DNA from: Actinomycetospora lemnae
GTDB taxonomy: Bacteria > Actinomycetota > Actinomycetes > Mycobacteriales > Pseudonocardiaceae
Direction: 5' to 3'
Length of the DNA stretch: 64,000 nt
Assembly (NCBI RefSeq): GCF_028737315.1
Contig: NZ_JAQZAO010000005.1
Coordinates: forward strand, 186,001-250,000
The position numbers were made by a program, and so were the translations under genes. Shown piece by piece: positions 1-8,433 of the stretch. Each line of letters starts with the position of its first letter. The first letter of the stretch is position 1. A model generated the notes under the pieces. The model made no database searches. It was not told the DNA's origin and saw nothing but the letters and a program-made list of their open reading frames with translations.

Positions 1-2
1 AG

Positions 3-224
3 TTCGTGCCCGGCGCGGTGCCGGCCCACGCGGCGGGGGGCGGGGCCGTGCGCCCCGAGGACACCGCGCCGCCGTGGGCGAGCGCCGCCGCCCGTTCGGA
101 GGGGCTGCAGGGCCGGGAGCTGTTCGCCCGCGGTCCGGGGCCGCGCGCGGGCGTCATCCTCGGGACCGTCGCCCTGCTGCTGCTCGTCGCGATCGTGCTG
201 GTGGCGTCGATCGCGCTGGCCTGA
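3..224 (+). CDS. C-terminal end of a single-pass membrane protein (partial)
   Basis: The reading frame is open at the left edge, so this is most likely the 3' part of a longer gene. The visible tail is Pro/Ala/Gly-rich and ends in one hydrophobic helix of about 23 residues that runs to the stop codon, which suggests a tail-anchored or multi-pass membrane protein. No catalytic motif is visible and the family cannot be named. A GTG at 6 could alternatively start a complete 72-residue protein, but no ribosome site can be judged that close to the edge. Confidence 0.5.
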   Translation, partial: FVPGAVPAHAAGGGAVRPEDTAPPWASAAARSEGLQGRELFARGPGPRAGVILGTVALLLLVAIVLVASIALA

Positions 225-235
225 GGCGTCGTCAC

Positions 236-241
236 TAGGCT
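236..241 (+). promoter_or_regulatory. -10 box of a leaderless promoter (TAGGCT)
   Basis: TAGGCT sits 7 nt before the GTG at 249 with no Shine-Dalgarno between. It matches the TANNNT-plus-6-to-8-nt arrangement repeated before many genes of this window and favours GTG 249 over the internal ATG 258 as start. Confidence 0.6.
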
Positions 242-248
242 CGCGGGC

Positions 249-1025
249 GTGGCGACCATGGTCACCTTCCACGCACACCCCGACGACGAGTGCATCGCCT
301 GCGGCGGCGTCATGCGCGCCGCGGCCGACGCCGGCCACCGGGTGGTCCTGGTGGTCGCGACGCGCGGCGAGCACGGCGAGATCGTCCCCGGCGTCCTCAC
401 CGACGGCGAGTCGCTCGCCGAGCGACGGGTCAAGGAGACCCACGCGGCGGCCGACATCCTGGGCGTCGCGCGGGTCGAGTTCCTCGGCTACGTCGACTCC
501 GGCATGGTCGACACCGAGACCAACGGCGCGCCCGGGTCGTTCTGGTCCGCGGACGTCGAGGAGGCGGCCGAGCGGCTCGCGGCGATCCTGCGGGAGGAGG
601 ACGCCGAGGTCCTCACCTGTTACGACCGCATCGGCGGCTACGGCCACCCCGACCACATCCAGGTCCACCGCGTGGGCCGGCGCGCCGGCGAGCTGGCCGG
701 CACGCCGCGGGTCTACGAGTCGACGAGCAACCGCGACGAGTTCCGGCGCATGGCCGCGATGGCGCGCGAGGCCGGCGAGGAGATGCCCGACCTCGACCCC
801 GACGGCTTCGGCTCGCCCGAGGCGGAGCTGACGACGCGCGTCGACGTGACGCCGTGGCTCGAGGCCAAGCGGGCGGCCATGCGGGCGCACCGCAGCCAGA
901 TCCCCGACGACTCCTTCTTCCTCGCCCTCCCCGAGGACCGCTTCGCGCTGGCCTTCGGCACCGAGTGGTTCATCCGGGTCGGCGGCGACCCCACGCAGCG
1001 CGAGGACACCCTCTTCCCCGCGTAG
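249..1025 (+). CDS. PIG-L/LmbE family deacetylase
   Basis: A 258-residue protein of the zinc-dependent N-acetylglucosaminyl deacetylase fold. The AHPDDE motif near the N-terminus (metal-binding His and Asp) and a later GHPDHIQVHR segment supply the expected metal and catalytic residues. Relatives in actinobacteria include MshB and Mca of mycothiol metabolism and many uncharacterised sugar or conjugate deacetylases; the sequence alone does not decide the substrate, though an amide of a sugar or mycothiol conjugate is plausible. The start is taken as the leaderless GTG 7 nt after TAGGCT. It stands alone, with a GT-C-like membrane protein downstream. Confidence 0.85.
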   Translation: MATMVTFHAHPDDECIACGGVMRAAADAGHRVVLVVATRGEHGEIVPGVLTDGESLAERRVKETHAAADILGVARVEFLGYVDSGMVDTETNGAPGSFWSADVEEAAERLAAILREEDAEVLTCYDRIGGYGHPDHIQVHRVGRRAGELAGTPRVYESTSNRDEFRRMAAMAREAGEEMPDLDPDGFGSPEAELTTRVDVTPWLEAKRAAMRAHRSQIPDDSFFLALPEDRFALAFGTEWFIRVGGDPTQREDTLFPA

Positions 1026-1165
1026 TCGCGACACCACGGGCCTCCTCGGAGGGGTCGTCGCGCGACGTGGTGATATGGGAGGCGACACCGACACTGCGGG
1101 ACGGAGCCGGCGGATGCCGAACGAGATCGTCGTCGACCCGCGTCCCGAGGCGGGGGAGAGCTGAC

Positions 1166-2695
1166 GTGGCGACCGGCCTCGACCCGGCGAGCGGATCGGT
1201 CCGCGACCTGCCCACCCTCGTCGACGACACCCCACCCACCGGCACCCGGCGGCGACCGTCGCCGGAGACGCTGCTCGCGGCCGCCGTCGGCGCGCTCATG
1301 GGCGGGCTGCTGTTCCTCGTGGCCTACCGGGGGATGCCGGACGACTCCTACATCACGCTCGACTACGCCCGGAACGTCGCCGAGCTCGGGCACTGGGGCC
1401 TGACCCCGTTCCGGGACGCGAACTCGGCCACCTCGCCGCTGAACGTCTGGCTGCTCGCCGGCGGCATCCTCGTCACCGGGCGCCCCGCGGTGTCCGCGGG
1501 CCTCGTGCTCGTCGCGACCACCGCGGTGATGGCCGTCTGGGCGGCGGGCCTGGCCGGCGAGCTCCGGCTGCGCCGGTTGCTGGTGGCGGCGCTGACGGTC
1601 GGGCTCGTCGTCACCTCGCCGATCTTCGCCGCCGTGGTCGGCATGGAGTCGTTCCTGGCGGCGGCCCTGCTCGTGGGCGTGGCCCGCTACGCCGCCGCGC
1701 GCCGGGCCGTCGCGACCGGTGTCGTCACCGGCTTCGCCGTGCTCACCCGCCCCGATCTCGTGCTGCCCGCCGTGGTCCTCGTGGTGGTGCTCTTCCTCGT
1801 CGCCGCGCCCCGCTCGTGGCGTCGGACGCTGGGCGCGCTGGGCGTCGGCGCGCTGGTGACGCTGCCGTGGCACGTGTGGTCGTGGTTCGTGCTCGGCAGC
1901 TTCGTGCCCGACAGCCTGATCATCAAGACGAGCGGGGCCTTCCCGGGCGGCGAGGTCTTCGGCAACGGCCCGTTGTTCATGGCCGAGCGCTGGCCGATCG
2001 CGATGCTCGTCGTCGGCGTGGTCGTCGGGGTCGGCGTGGTGTCGTTCGTGGTGTCGGCGGCCCGCTGGATCCGCGGGCGGGGACGGCTGCTCGACCGGGT
2101 CGTCGTCGCGTGCGGGCTGGCCGGCGCCGCGCACTACGCGGCGTACGCGGCGATGGGCGTCTCGTCCTACATCTGGTACTACTGCCCGTCGTTGGCGCTG
2201 CTGACCCTGTGCGCGGCCCTCGGCGCCGCCGACCTCAGCCTGCAGCGCACCGGCGCCGTCGTCACCGGCCTCGCGCTCGTCGCGGGCGTGAGCATCGGCC
2301 ACCAGACCGGGCTCGGCATCCCGTGGCCCCACCCGGCGGTGTTCGGCAACTGGGCCAGCGCGGCCGACTACATCAACGCGGGCACCGGGCTCGGCCGCGA
2401 GCTCCCGCCGGGGCAGAGCGTCCTCGCGCCGGGCGAGATCGGCACCCTCGCCTTCGCGTGCCGCTGCGACATCGTCGACCAGTTCAGCGACCGCGCGCGG
2501 CTCATGTCGATCGTCGACTCGCGCCAGGCGACGGCGGGCCCGCTGGAGGGGTGGCTGCTGCGCGTCAACTTCCTGCACGCCGAGCGTGAGCCGGTCGAGC
2601 CGCCGGACCGCCAGCTGACCTACGAGACGGGCCCCGGCCCGGGCTGGCCGACCTACGTCATCGGCCGCGGCGCCGGCCACCTCGTGCTGCAGTAG
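1166..2695 (+). CDS. GT-C-like polytopic membrane protein, putative glycosyltransferase
   Basis: A 509-residue protein with about ten hydrophobic helices after a short cytoplasmic N-terminus. The first outside loop carries the acidic stretch MPDDSYITLDYARN, where GT-C glycosyltransferases place their catalytic Asp pair, and the C-terminal third is a soluble domain with a CRCD cysteine pair. This layout fits polyprenyl-phosphate-sugar dependent glycosyltransferases of the actinobacterial envelope; donor and acceptor cannot be read from sequence. Start GTG 1166 follows GGGGGAGAG; the same frame stays open upstream across the PIG-L gene, but that part is a shadow rich in Arg and Pro. Confidence 0.7.
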   Translation: MATGLDPASGSVRDLPTLVDDTPPTGTRRRPSPETLLAAAVGALMGGLLFLVAYRGMPDDSYITLDYARNVAELGHWGLTPFRDANSATSPLNVWLLAGGILVTGRPAVSAGLVLVATTAVMAVWAAGLAGELRLRRLLVAALTVGLVVTSPIFAAVVGMESFLAAALLVGVARYAAARRAVATGVVTGFAVLTRPDLVLPAVVLVVVLFLVAAPRSWRRTLGALGVGALVTLPWHVWSWFVLGSFVPDSLIIKTSGAFPGGEVFGNGPLFMAERWPIAMLVVGVVVGVGVVSFVVSAARWIRGRGRLLDRVVVACGLAGAAHYAAYAAMGVSSYIWYYCPSLALLTLCAALGAADLSLQRTGAVVTGLALVAGVSIGHQTGLGIPWPHPAVFGNWASAADYINAGTGLGRELPPGQSVLAPGEIGTLAFACRCDIVDQFSDRARLMSIVDSRQATAGPLEGWLLRVNFLHAEREPVEPPDRQLTYETGPGPGWPTYVIGRGAGHLVLQ

Positions 2696-2717
2696 AGCGG
2701 CACGGCCGCGGCGGGGC

Positions 2718-3404
2718 TCAGCCCTCGAGGATGTAGCCGCGCCCGCGGACGGTGCGGATGCGCTCCGCGCCGAGCTTGCGGCGCAGGTAGCCGATGTAGA
2801 CCTCGACGATGTTCGACGTCGGCGGCCCGCCCCACACGCGCGTGACGAGCTGCTCCTGCGACATCGCCTGCCCGCGCGGGTGGCGGATGAGGGCGTCGAC
2901 CACGGCGTACTCGGTGCGCGAGAGGCTCACCGGCTTGTTCTCGACGAAGACCTGCTCGAGCGCTGTGTCGACCGCCACTTCGCCGCGGCGCAGGAAGAGC
3001 TGCGCGGTGGGGCGGTCGTCGCCCAGGCGCAGCCGCAGGCGTGCCAGCAGCTCCTCCATGGGGAAGGGCGTGACCAGGTAGTCGTCCTGCGTCGCGCGCA
3101 GGGTCGAGACCGTGCGGTCGCGGGCCTCCGGGCTGGTCAGGGCGATGACGGGGGTGCGCGGGCTGTCGCGGTGGAGGTCCGCGAGGACCTCGACGGGCCG
3201 CAGCCCGGGCATCTCGACGTCGAGGACGACGGCGCGCGCGCCGCTCGCCCGGGCCGTGGCCCCGACGCTCCAGCTCTCACGGAGGAGTTGGGGTTCGAAG
3301 CCGTGGGACCGCAACGTCCCCACGAGGACGCTCGTTGTGCGGTGGGACGGGGCCACGCACAGCACGCGGCCCCGCTCTGCGCCCGCATAACGGTCAGGTC
3401 TCAT
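2718..3404 (-). CDS. OmpR/PhoB-type response regulator with degenerate receiver
   Basis: 228 residues: receiver domain (about 10-125) and a winged-helix DNA-binding domain (about 135-228) with the usual VEVYIGYLRRKLG and RTVRGRGYIL signatures. The putative phospho-acceptor Asp62 is present (VVLDVEMPG), but the N-terminal acidic pair that binds magnesium is replaced by VLCVAPS and the conserved Lys of the KPF motif is Thr (VTPF). It may therefore work without phosphorylation. No kinase gene is adjacent. The start ATG 3404 is chosen because the upstream extension is unlike any receiver. It is divergent from the DUF1996 gene across a 396-bp region with repeated GTGTCC/GGACAC motifs that could be its targets. 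Confidence 0.8.
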   Translation of the reverse strand: MRPDRYAGAERGRVLCVAPSHRTTSVLVGTLRSHGFEPQLLRESWSVGATARASGARAVVLDVEMPGLRPVEVLADLHRDSPRTPVIALTSPEARDRTVSTLRATQDDYLVTPFPMEELLARLRLRLGDDRPTAQLFLRRGEVAVDTALEQVFVENKPVSLSRTEYAVVDALIRHPRGQAMSQEQLVTRVWGGPPTSNIVEVYIGYLRRKLGAERIRTVRGRGYILEG

Positions 3405-3585
3405 CGCGGCCACTGTGGCCCGAGCTGCTCGCGGTTTCAATCGACGAGCGCCGAGCGGAGACGTGATGCTCGTCGGCGTCGCCGACCGGTGGTCACCTGA
3501 GAGCCGGGCGGTGCGAGCGGAGCACGGATTCATCCTTTCGGCGGCATCAGCCTGCCGATCGTCGCGCCGAGCGGGCCTGCGAGCG

Positions 3586-3597
3586 GTGTCCGGACAC
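3586..3597. promoter_or_regulatory. 12-bp perfect palindrome GTGTCCGGACAC
   Basis: Perfect self-complementary 12-mer in the divergent region between the response regulator and DUF1996 genes. Repetition of the same half-site nearby suggests an operator; the binding protein is unknown. Confidence 0.35.
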
Positions 3598-3721
3598 GGA
3601 TTTTCTCAGCTCCGGTCTCAGTGAGCGGCCGTGTCCCTACCGTGACCTTTCGTCGGAGCCGGGCGGCGACGCTCCCCCTCAGTCCATGCCGCCGTCCGTG
3701 CTCCGCCGACACACCACCCGT

Positions 3722-3735
3722 GGACACCCGTGTCC
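3722..3735. promoter_or_regulatory. Inverted pair GGACAC-CC-GTGTCC
   Basis: Same half-site as the palindrome at 3586-3597, here in reversed order with a 2-nt gap, about 65 nt before the DUF1996 start codon. A further single GTGTCC lies at 3631-3636. Confidence 0.35.
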
Positions 3736-3800
3736 CCGACGCCGACTCCCCGGACGAGCTCCCCACGTCCCGGCGCCGAGGGCACCCGTAGGAGGTTCCC

Positions 3801-5207
3801 GTGCCCCGACGCGGACGACATCGCGTATCACTCCCCAGGCGGCTGCTCGCGATCGTGGCGGCCCTGCTCATCACCGGCGGCATCGTCACCGTCGCCGGCT
3901 CGGCCTTCGCGGACTCCGAGGACGGGTCGAGCTCCGACTCCGGGATCCTCAGCGCCCTCACGGGCGACTCGTCCGAGGACGAGGGCGGATCCGGTGACGA
4001 GGAGTCCGGCGAGGACGGCTCGGACAACGGCTCCGACAACGGGTCCGACAACGGCTCCGACAACGGGTCCGAGGACCGTTCCGGTGACGGGTCCGACGAC
4101 GGCCGGGGCGACGAGGGCCGGGGCGGCGACGAGGGCGACCAGGGCGACGACCAGCGCCGTGCCGACGAGAACAACGGGATGACCGAGGACGTCGGCGAGG
4201 TCGAGGCCGACAACGAGGGCGCCGACGTCGAGGCCGCCGAGGCCCGCGCCGCCCAGGAGGACCCCTTCCCGGGCCGTGACGAGGCCGCGGACGCCGACGA
4301 GGGCGACTACGTCGACATCAACGACGTCGAGCGCAACGGCAACATCGGCGAGGGCGGCGTGTTCAACGGCGCGTCCTACTCGGTGGACTGCGGCGTCAGC
4401 GACCACAACAACTCCGACAACTACATGGCTGCGCCGGGCAAGCGGAACGGTGCCCAGCACGTCCACGACTACGTCGGCAACCGCACGACCAACGCGAACT
4501 CGGACGACGACTCCCTCCAGGAGGCGGCGGACGCCGGTCAGACCTCCTGCCAGAACGGCGACGGGTCCACCTTCTTCTGGCCGGTGCTGCGCGACATCAA
4601 CGGTGCGAGCCCCGACGAGGGCCGGGACGGCGGCAGCCTCGACGGCAACCGCGGCGCGATCCTCGAGCCGGCGTCCGTGGACCTCCGGTTCCACGGCCAC
4701 GGTGACCGCGAGGTGCAGCCGATGCCCACCCACCTGATGATGATCATGGGCAACGCGAAGCAGGGCGCGCAGGACGGCAAGAACGTCAACGCGAAGTACA
4801 CCTGCTCCGGGCAGGGCAACGAGGACCGGATCACCGCGCAGTACCCGATCTGCGGTGAGGGCGAGCAGCTCACGCGCATCCTCGACTACCCGAGCTGCTG
4901 GGACGGCGAGAACCTCGACTCGAAGGACTTCCGCTCCCACATCTTCTTCCCGGACGACCAGGGCAACTGCGAGTCCGACCAGACGCCGATCCCGGCGCTG
5001 CGGATCACGCTGAAGTACGACCAGCCCGAGGGTCGCTCGTTCCAGATCGACAGCTTCCCGAACGAGCAGCACGACCCGGCGACGGACCACTCCGACTACG
5101 AGAACGTCGCCACCGAGGCGCAGAACGAGGCCGGTGCCGAGTGCATCGCCGGCCGCATCCCCGCCGCGCAGTGCACGAACATCCCGCGTGAGGGGATCGA
5201 CTCCTAG
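3801..5207 (+). CDS. Secreted DUF1996 domain protein with acidic repeat linker
   Basis: 468 residues. Residues 1-37 form a signal peptide (basic n-region, hydrophobic core, probable cleavage after AFA). Residues about 38-170 are an acidic Ser/Asp/Gly linker with tandem GSDN units. The remainder matches the DUF1996 family, with spaced signatures HVHDYVGN, FFWPVLRD, YPSCWDG and SHIFFPD and paired cysteines. The family is found in fungi and actinobacteria, is extracellular, and has no settled function. Start GTG follows an ideal AGGAGG site. A strong hairpin terminator follows the stop. The acidic linker, unlike the flanking genes, suggests a cell-surface or matrix role (inference). Confidence 0.85.
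   Translation: MPRRGRHRVSLPRRLLAIVAALLITGGIVTVAGSAFADSEDGSSSDSGILSALTGDSSEDEGGSGDEESGEDGSDNGSDNGSDNGSDNGSEDRSGDGSDDGRGDEGRGGDEGDQGDDQRRADENNGMTEDVGEVEADNEGADVEAAEARAAQEDPFPGRDEAADADEGDYVDINDVERNGNIGEGGVFNGASYSVDCGVSDHNNSDNYMAAPGKRNGAQHVHDYVGNRTTNANSDDDSLQEAADAGQTSCQNGDGSTFFWPVLRDINGASPDEGRDGGSLDGNRGAILEPASVDLRFHGHGDREVQPMPTHLMMIMGNAKQGAQDGKNVNAKYTCSGQGNEDRITAQYPICGEGEQLTRILDYPSCWDGENLDSKDFRSHIFFPDDQGNCESDQTPIPALRITLKYDQPEGRSFQIDSFPNEQHDPATDHSDYENVATEAQNEAGAECIAGRIPAAQCTNIPREGIDS
4017..4064 (+). repeat. Four tandem 12-bp units encoding GSDN
   Basis: Short in-frame repeat inside the acidic linker of the DUF1996 protein. Unit-to-unit variation is limited to silent third positions, which fits slippage followed by selection on the protein. 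Confidence 0.7.
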
Positions 5208-5231
5208 CAGGACCGCACGGACGCACGACCA

Positions 5232-5280
5232 CGAGGGGCCGTCCACCGTGATCTCCGCGATCACGGCGGGCGGCCCCTCG
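5232..5280. terminator. Hairpin terminator after the DUF1996 gene
   Basis: Outer arms CGAGGGGCCG and CGGCCCCTCG flank an inner pair CCGTGATC/GATCACGG with a short loop, giving a long two-part stem. There is no clear T tract, as is common in GC-rich actinobacteria. It separates the DUF1996 gene from the riboswitch-controlled transporter. Confidence 0.65.
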
Positions 5281-5330
5281 CGTTCGTGCGCCCACCGACA
5301 TACGGTCGGGGGCAGGCGCCGAGGCGGCGC

Positions 5331-5420
5331 TCACGGGAGTCCGGGCCAACCGGGCTGAGAGGGGACCACACCGCGGTCCCGACCGTCGGAACCTGATCCG
5401 GATCATGCCGGCGCAGGGAG
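5331..5420 (+). ncRNA. TPP riboswitch (THI element)
   Basis: Shows the diagnostic conserved blocks in order: GGGCTGAGAGG around 5352-5362, a variable P3 arm, then GGAACCTGATCCGG and ATGCCGGCG with AGGGAG at the end. In this class thiamin pyrophosphate binds between the CTGAGA and CTGATC/ATGC arms and shuts off the downstream gene. Here the AGGGAGG at the 3' end also serves as the ribosome site of the transporter, so translational occlusion is likely. Confidence 0.93.
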
Positions 5421-5427
5421 GATGCGG

Positions 5428-6807
5428 ATGAGCACGTCCACGCCCACGTCCGGGACCACCACGCCCGCCGAGGTGGCCCCCACCCTCGACGGGCCCGTCC
5501 CGCAGACGTTGGGGTTCCTCGACCAGGGCGCCTTCTGGGCCAACCTCGGCGTCAGCCTGCTGGGCTTCGCCGGGGTCCTCGCCGTCCTGCAGCCCGCCGG
5601 GGCGCCCGCGCTGACCGTCACCGCCGCCGTCGTCGCGACCGTGGTCGGCACCCTGATCGGCAGCGCGATGGTCGGGCTGTCGGCGATGCCCGGCGCCGCG
5701 ACCGGGGCGCCGGCGATGGTGCTGCTGCGCGGCCTGTTCGGCGGGGTGCTGTCCTGGGTGCCGTCGGTGCTCAACGTCGTCCAGCTGATCGGGTGGGGGA
5801 CGTTCGAGCTGGTCGTCATCGCGCAGGCGGGCACGCTCGCGCTCGGCGGCCCGACGTGGGCCTGGGTGCTCGGCGCCGGGGTGGTGACGACGCTGCTCAC
5901 CCTGCGCCCGCTCGGGATGCTGCGGCTGCTGCGGCGGGTCGTGACGATCCTCGTCGCGATCTCCGTCGCCTACCTGGCCTGGTGGCTCTTCTCGCAGTTG
6001 TTGTCGGAGCCCGGCTCCGCAGGCCCCGCGGGTGGCTCCGAGCTGGACCTCGCCGCCGGCGGCGGCTCCTGGGCCGGGTTCTGGGCGGGCACCGACGCCG
6101 CGATCGCCGTCGCGGTCTCGTGGATCCCCGTCGCCTCGGACTTCTCCCGGCACTCCCGGCGCGTCTCCACCGCGTTCACCGCGGCCACGATCGGCTACGG
6201 CGTCACCCAGATCGTCTGCTTCGTCGTCGGCCTCGCCGCCCTCGCGCTGGTGGCGGGCAACGGCGACGCGGTGTTCGCGCCGATGCTCGCCGCGCCGCTC
6301 GGGCTCGTCGCGCTGCTCGTGCTCACGGCGCGCGAGACCGACCAGTCGTTCGCCAACGTCTACTCGACGGCGGTCTCGGTGCAGAACCTCGCGCCGCGCG
6401 CCGACCGTCGCGTGCTCTGCCTCGTCATCGGCGCGCTCATCACGGTGCTGGCGCTCGGCGTCACCATCGACGACTACGCGGTCTTCCTCGCCGTCATCGG
6501 GTCGGTGTTCGTGCCGCTGCTGGGCGTCGGGGTCGGGGACGCGCTCGTCCGCCGTGGCGCCGCGCCCGACCTGTCGCGCTGGGCGCCCTCCCGGCCGCTG
6601 ATGGTCGTGGCCTGGGCGGTCGGGCTCGTCGTGTACCAGCTGGTCAACCCGGGTGGCGCCCCCGTCTGGTCGGACGCCTGGACCGCGGTGCGCGAGGCCC
6701 TCGGGTTCACGCCGCCCTCGTGGCTGTCGGCCTCGCTGCTGTCGTTCGTCGTCGCGACCGCAGTCGCGGCCGGGCTCGCCCTCGTGGAGCGCCGGCGCCG
6801 GACGTGA
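5428..6807 (+). CDS. cytX: NCS1-family permease, hydroxymethylpyrimidine transporter (CytX-like)
   Basis: 459 residues with about twelve membrane helices and the NCS1 (nucleobase:cation symporter) signature region LGVSLLGFAGV near the start and IPVASDFSRHSRR in the middle. The TPP riboswitch directly upstream indicates that it imports a thiamin precursor, most probably the pyrimidine moiety HMP as proposed for CytX; this substrate is inferred from the riboswitch and family. ATG 5428 is preferred to ATG 5422 because GGGAGG at 5416-5421 gives a 6-nt spacing only to 5428. No other thiamin gene is in the window. Confidence 0.88.
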   Translation: MSTSTPTSGTTTPAEVAPTLDGPVPQTLGFLDQGAFWANLGVSLLGFAGVLAVLQPAGAPALTVTAAVVATVVGTLIGSAMVGLSAMPGAATGAPAMVLLRGLFGGVLSWVPSVLNVVQLIGWGTFELVVIAQAGTLALGGPTWAWVLGAGVVTTLLTLRPLGMLRLLRRVVTILVAISVAYLAWWLFSQLLSEPGSAGPAGGSELDLAAGGGSWAGFWAGTDAAIAVAVSWIPVASDFSRHSRRVSTAFTAATIGYGVTQIVCFVVGLAALALVAGNGDAVFAPMLAAPLGLVALLVLTARETDQSFANVYSTAVSVQNLAPRADRRVLCLVIGALITVLALGVTIDDYAVFLAVIGSVFVPLLGVGVGDALVRRGAAPDLSRWAPSRPLMVVAWAVGLVVYQLVNPGGAPVWSDAWTAVREALGFTPPSWLSASLLSFVVATAVAAGLALVERRRRT

Positions 6808-6884
6808 CGTCCGCCTAGATGACGGGGACGGGGTGCGTCGGGTAGGGCTGGGAGGGACGTCCGCGCCGTCACCCGAGGAGGACC

Positions 6885-8387
6885 GTGGGCCGCCTCCGGG
6901 GCCGTGGCGCCCGAACCCTGGGCCGCGAGCTGCGCTCGCCGGTGACGCTGCTGCTCGTCGTCGTGTGCGTCGTCACCGGGGTGTGGGCGGCGCTGGTGCT
7001 CACCCCCGACCAGGACGTCGAGGCGTTCGGGCAGCAGATCAGCGTCGGGGCGCAGCCGCCGACCGCGACGCCGTCGGGGCCGCCGCGGATCGTGCAGATC
7101 GGCAACACCAGCTTCGACGTCCCCGACGTGACGATCTACGGGCCGCTGCGCCCGCAGCTCTCGATCGGCCCGGTGCAGCGCAACGAGACCGCCGGGCGCG
7201 CGGTGGAGTCCCTGGCGGAGGGCAGCAGCCCGGCCGACGCGCTCGCCGCGATCGTCGCGGGCTTCGAGCGGTGGTACGCCTGGGCGACGCTGGTCCTGGT
7301 CGCGGTCGTGCTGGGCGTGTGCGGGCTCGTCGGGTCGCTGCGCGTCCTCGCGGCCCTGCGGTCCACCGCGCGGCGGTCCGGGGCCGGGGCGCGGCCCGCC
7401 GTCATCGCCCGCCGGCTCTCCCGCACGCTCACGCGCTCGACGGTCGTCGCGCTGGCCGTCTCCCTCGTCGCGTGGGGGGTGTGCGGGGTGCTCGCCGTCG
7501 CCGGGGCCCAGGGACTGCGCGACGCGCGCTCGCTCACCGACCTCACCGGTGCCCACCACGTGACGCCCTCGCCGGTCGGCCCCGAGGTGTCGGGGGTGCG
7601 GGGCGTGGTGATCGGCGACTCCCGCGTCGCCCGGCTCGGTGGACCGCCGACGCCGGACGCCACGCCCGAGGACCTCGCCTGCGCCCGCAGCAGCGACTCG
7701 CTCGCGCGCCAGGTCGGCGCCGCGCTCGGCGACGAGGTGCTCAACCTCGCCTGCTCGGGCGCCCGGATCACCGCGGGCCTGCGCGCGCCACAGCAGGTCG
7801 GCGCGGTGCAGGTGCCGCCGCAGATCGGGCGGCTCAAGCAGGTCCAGGACCCGGCGTTCGTCGTCGTCGCGGTCGGCCCCAACGACCTGAACTGGACCGA
7901 CCTCATCGGCTACTGCTACGCCGCCACCGACTGCGCCGACAACTTCACCGCCGGCGAGTTCCGCTACCGCCTCGCCGCCTTCGACCGCGACTACGCCGAC
8001 CTCCTCGCCGACCTCGCCACCCTGCCCTCGCGGCCGCGGGTCGTCGTCGTCACCTCCTACGACGTGCTGCGCCCGGACGCGCGGTGCTCCACGGTGCGCG
8101 GGCCGCTGCAGTTCCCCGGGCTCACCCCGGACGAGATCGCCCTGCTCGCAGGCCGCAACGCGGAGCTCAACGGCGTGCTCACCGCCGGCGCCCGGCGCTA
8201 CGGGTTCGACGTCGTCACCCCGCCGCTGCGCCCGCTGTGCACGCCCTCGCCCGACGGGCTGGGCCCGGACCTGCAGTCCCTCGAGGACCCGCACCCGTTC
8301 CACCCGACCGGGGTCGGGGTGCTGCGCCTCGCGATCCCCGTCGTCGACCGGATCGGCCTACCGTCCGGCGCACCGCCACCCGGCTGA
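6885..8387 (+). CDS. Membrane-anchored SGNH/GDSL-fold hydrolase
   Basis: 500 residues. Two long hydrophobic segments in the first 210 residues frame an outside loop; the C-terminal half is an SGNH hydrolase domain with the block I GDSR motif (catalytic Ser), a LNLACSGAR block II Gly, VGPNDLNW as block III Asn, and DPHPFHPTG as the block V Asp/His. Cysteines around the active site suggest disulfides, consistent with an exported domain. Probable role: ester hydrolysis on envelope lipids or polysaccharide; the substrate is not known. Start GTG is preceded by CGAGGAGG. Confidence 0.8.
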   Translation: MGRLRGRGARTLGRELRSPVTLLLVVVCVVTGVWAALVLTPDQDVEAFGQQISVGAQPPTATPSGPPRIVQIGNTSFDVPDVTIYGPLRPQLSIGPVQRNETAGRAVESLAEGSSPADALAAIVAGFERWYAWATLVLVAVVLGVCGLVGSLRVLAALRSTARRSGAGARPAVIARRLSRTLTRSTVVALAVSLVAWGVCGVLAVAGAQGLRDARSLTDLTGAHHVTPSPVGPEVSGVRGVVIGDSRVARLGGPPTPDATPEDLACARSSDSLARQVGAALGDEVLNLACSGARITAGLRAPQQVGAVQVPPQIGRLKQVQDPAFVVVAVGPNDLNWTDLIGYCYAATDCADNFTAGEFRYRLAAFDRDYADLLADLATLPSRPRVVVVTSYDVLRPDARCSTVRGPLQFPGLTPDEIALLAGRNAELNGVLTAGARRYGFDVVTPPLRPLCTPSPDGLGPDLQSLEDPHPFHPTGVGVLRLAIPVVDRIGLPSGAPPPG

Positions 8388-8433
8388 GCGCGCCGCAGGC
8401 ATCGATCGGGGGACGGGCGGCTACTCCCCGGCC

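Larger units (their letters stand above)
3405..3800. other. 396-bp divergent intergenic region with GTGTCC/GGACAC motifs
   Basis: No convincing gene lies here; the open frames are Arg/Ser/Pro-rich shadows. It must hold promoters for the regulator on the left and the DUF1996 gene on the right. TACCGT at 3638-3643 is a possible -10 box. GTGTCC or its complement GGACAC occurs at 3586-3597 (as a palindrome), at 3631-3636, and at 3722-3735 (as an inverted pair). A strong AGGAGG ribosome site lies just before the GTG at 3801. Confidence 0.5.

Noticed and set aside
290..1165. Long frame upstream of the GT-C-like gene in the PIG-L region
   Set aside because: Codes Arg/Gly-rich sequence opposite to codon bias; it is a shadow of the PIG-L gene.
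713..2680. 655-codon minus-strand open frame
   Set aside because: High-GC shadow with Arg/His/Gly composition and no family signature; opposite two good plus-strand genes.
3828..5264. 478-codon minus-strand frame across the DUF1996 gene
   Set aside because: Val/Leu/Arg-rich antisense shadow; the plus-strand protein has a signal peptide and clear domain.
5422..5427. ATG 5422 as start of the CytX-like transporter
   Set aside because: It abuts the GGGAGG ribosome site; ATG 5428 has proper spacing.
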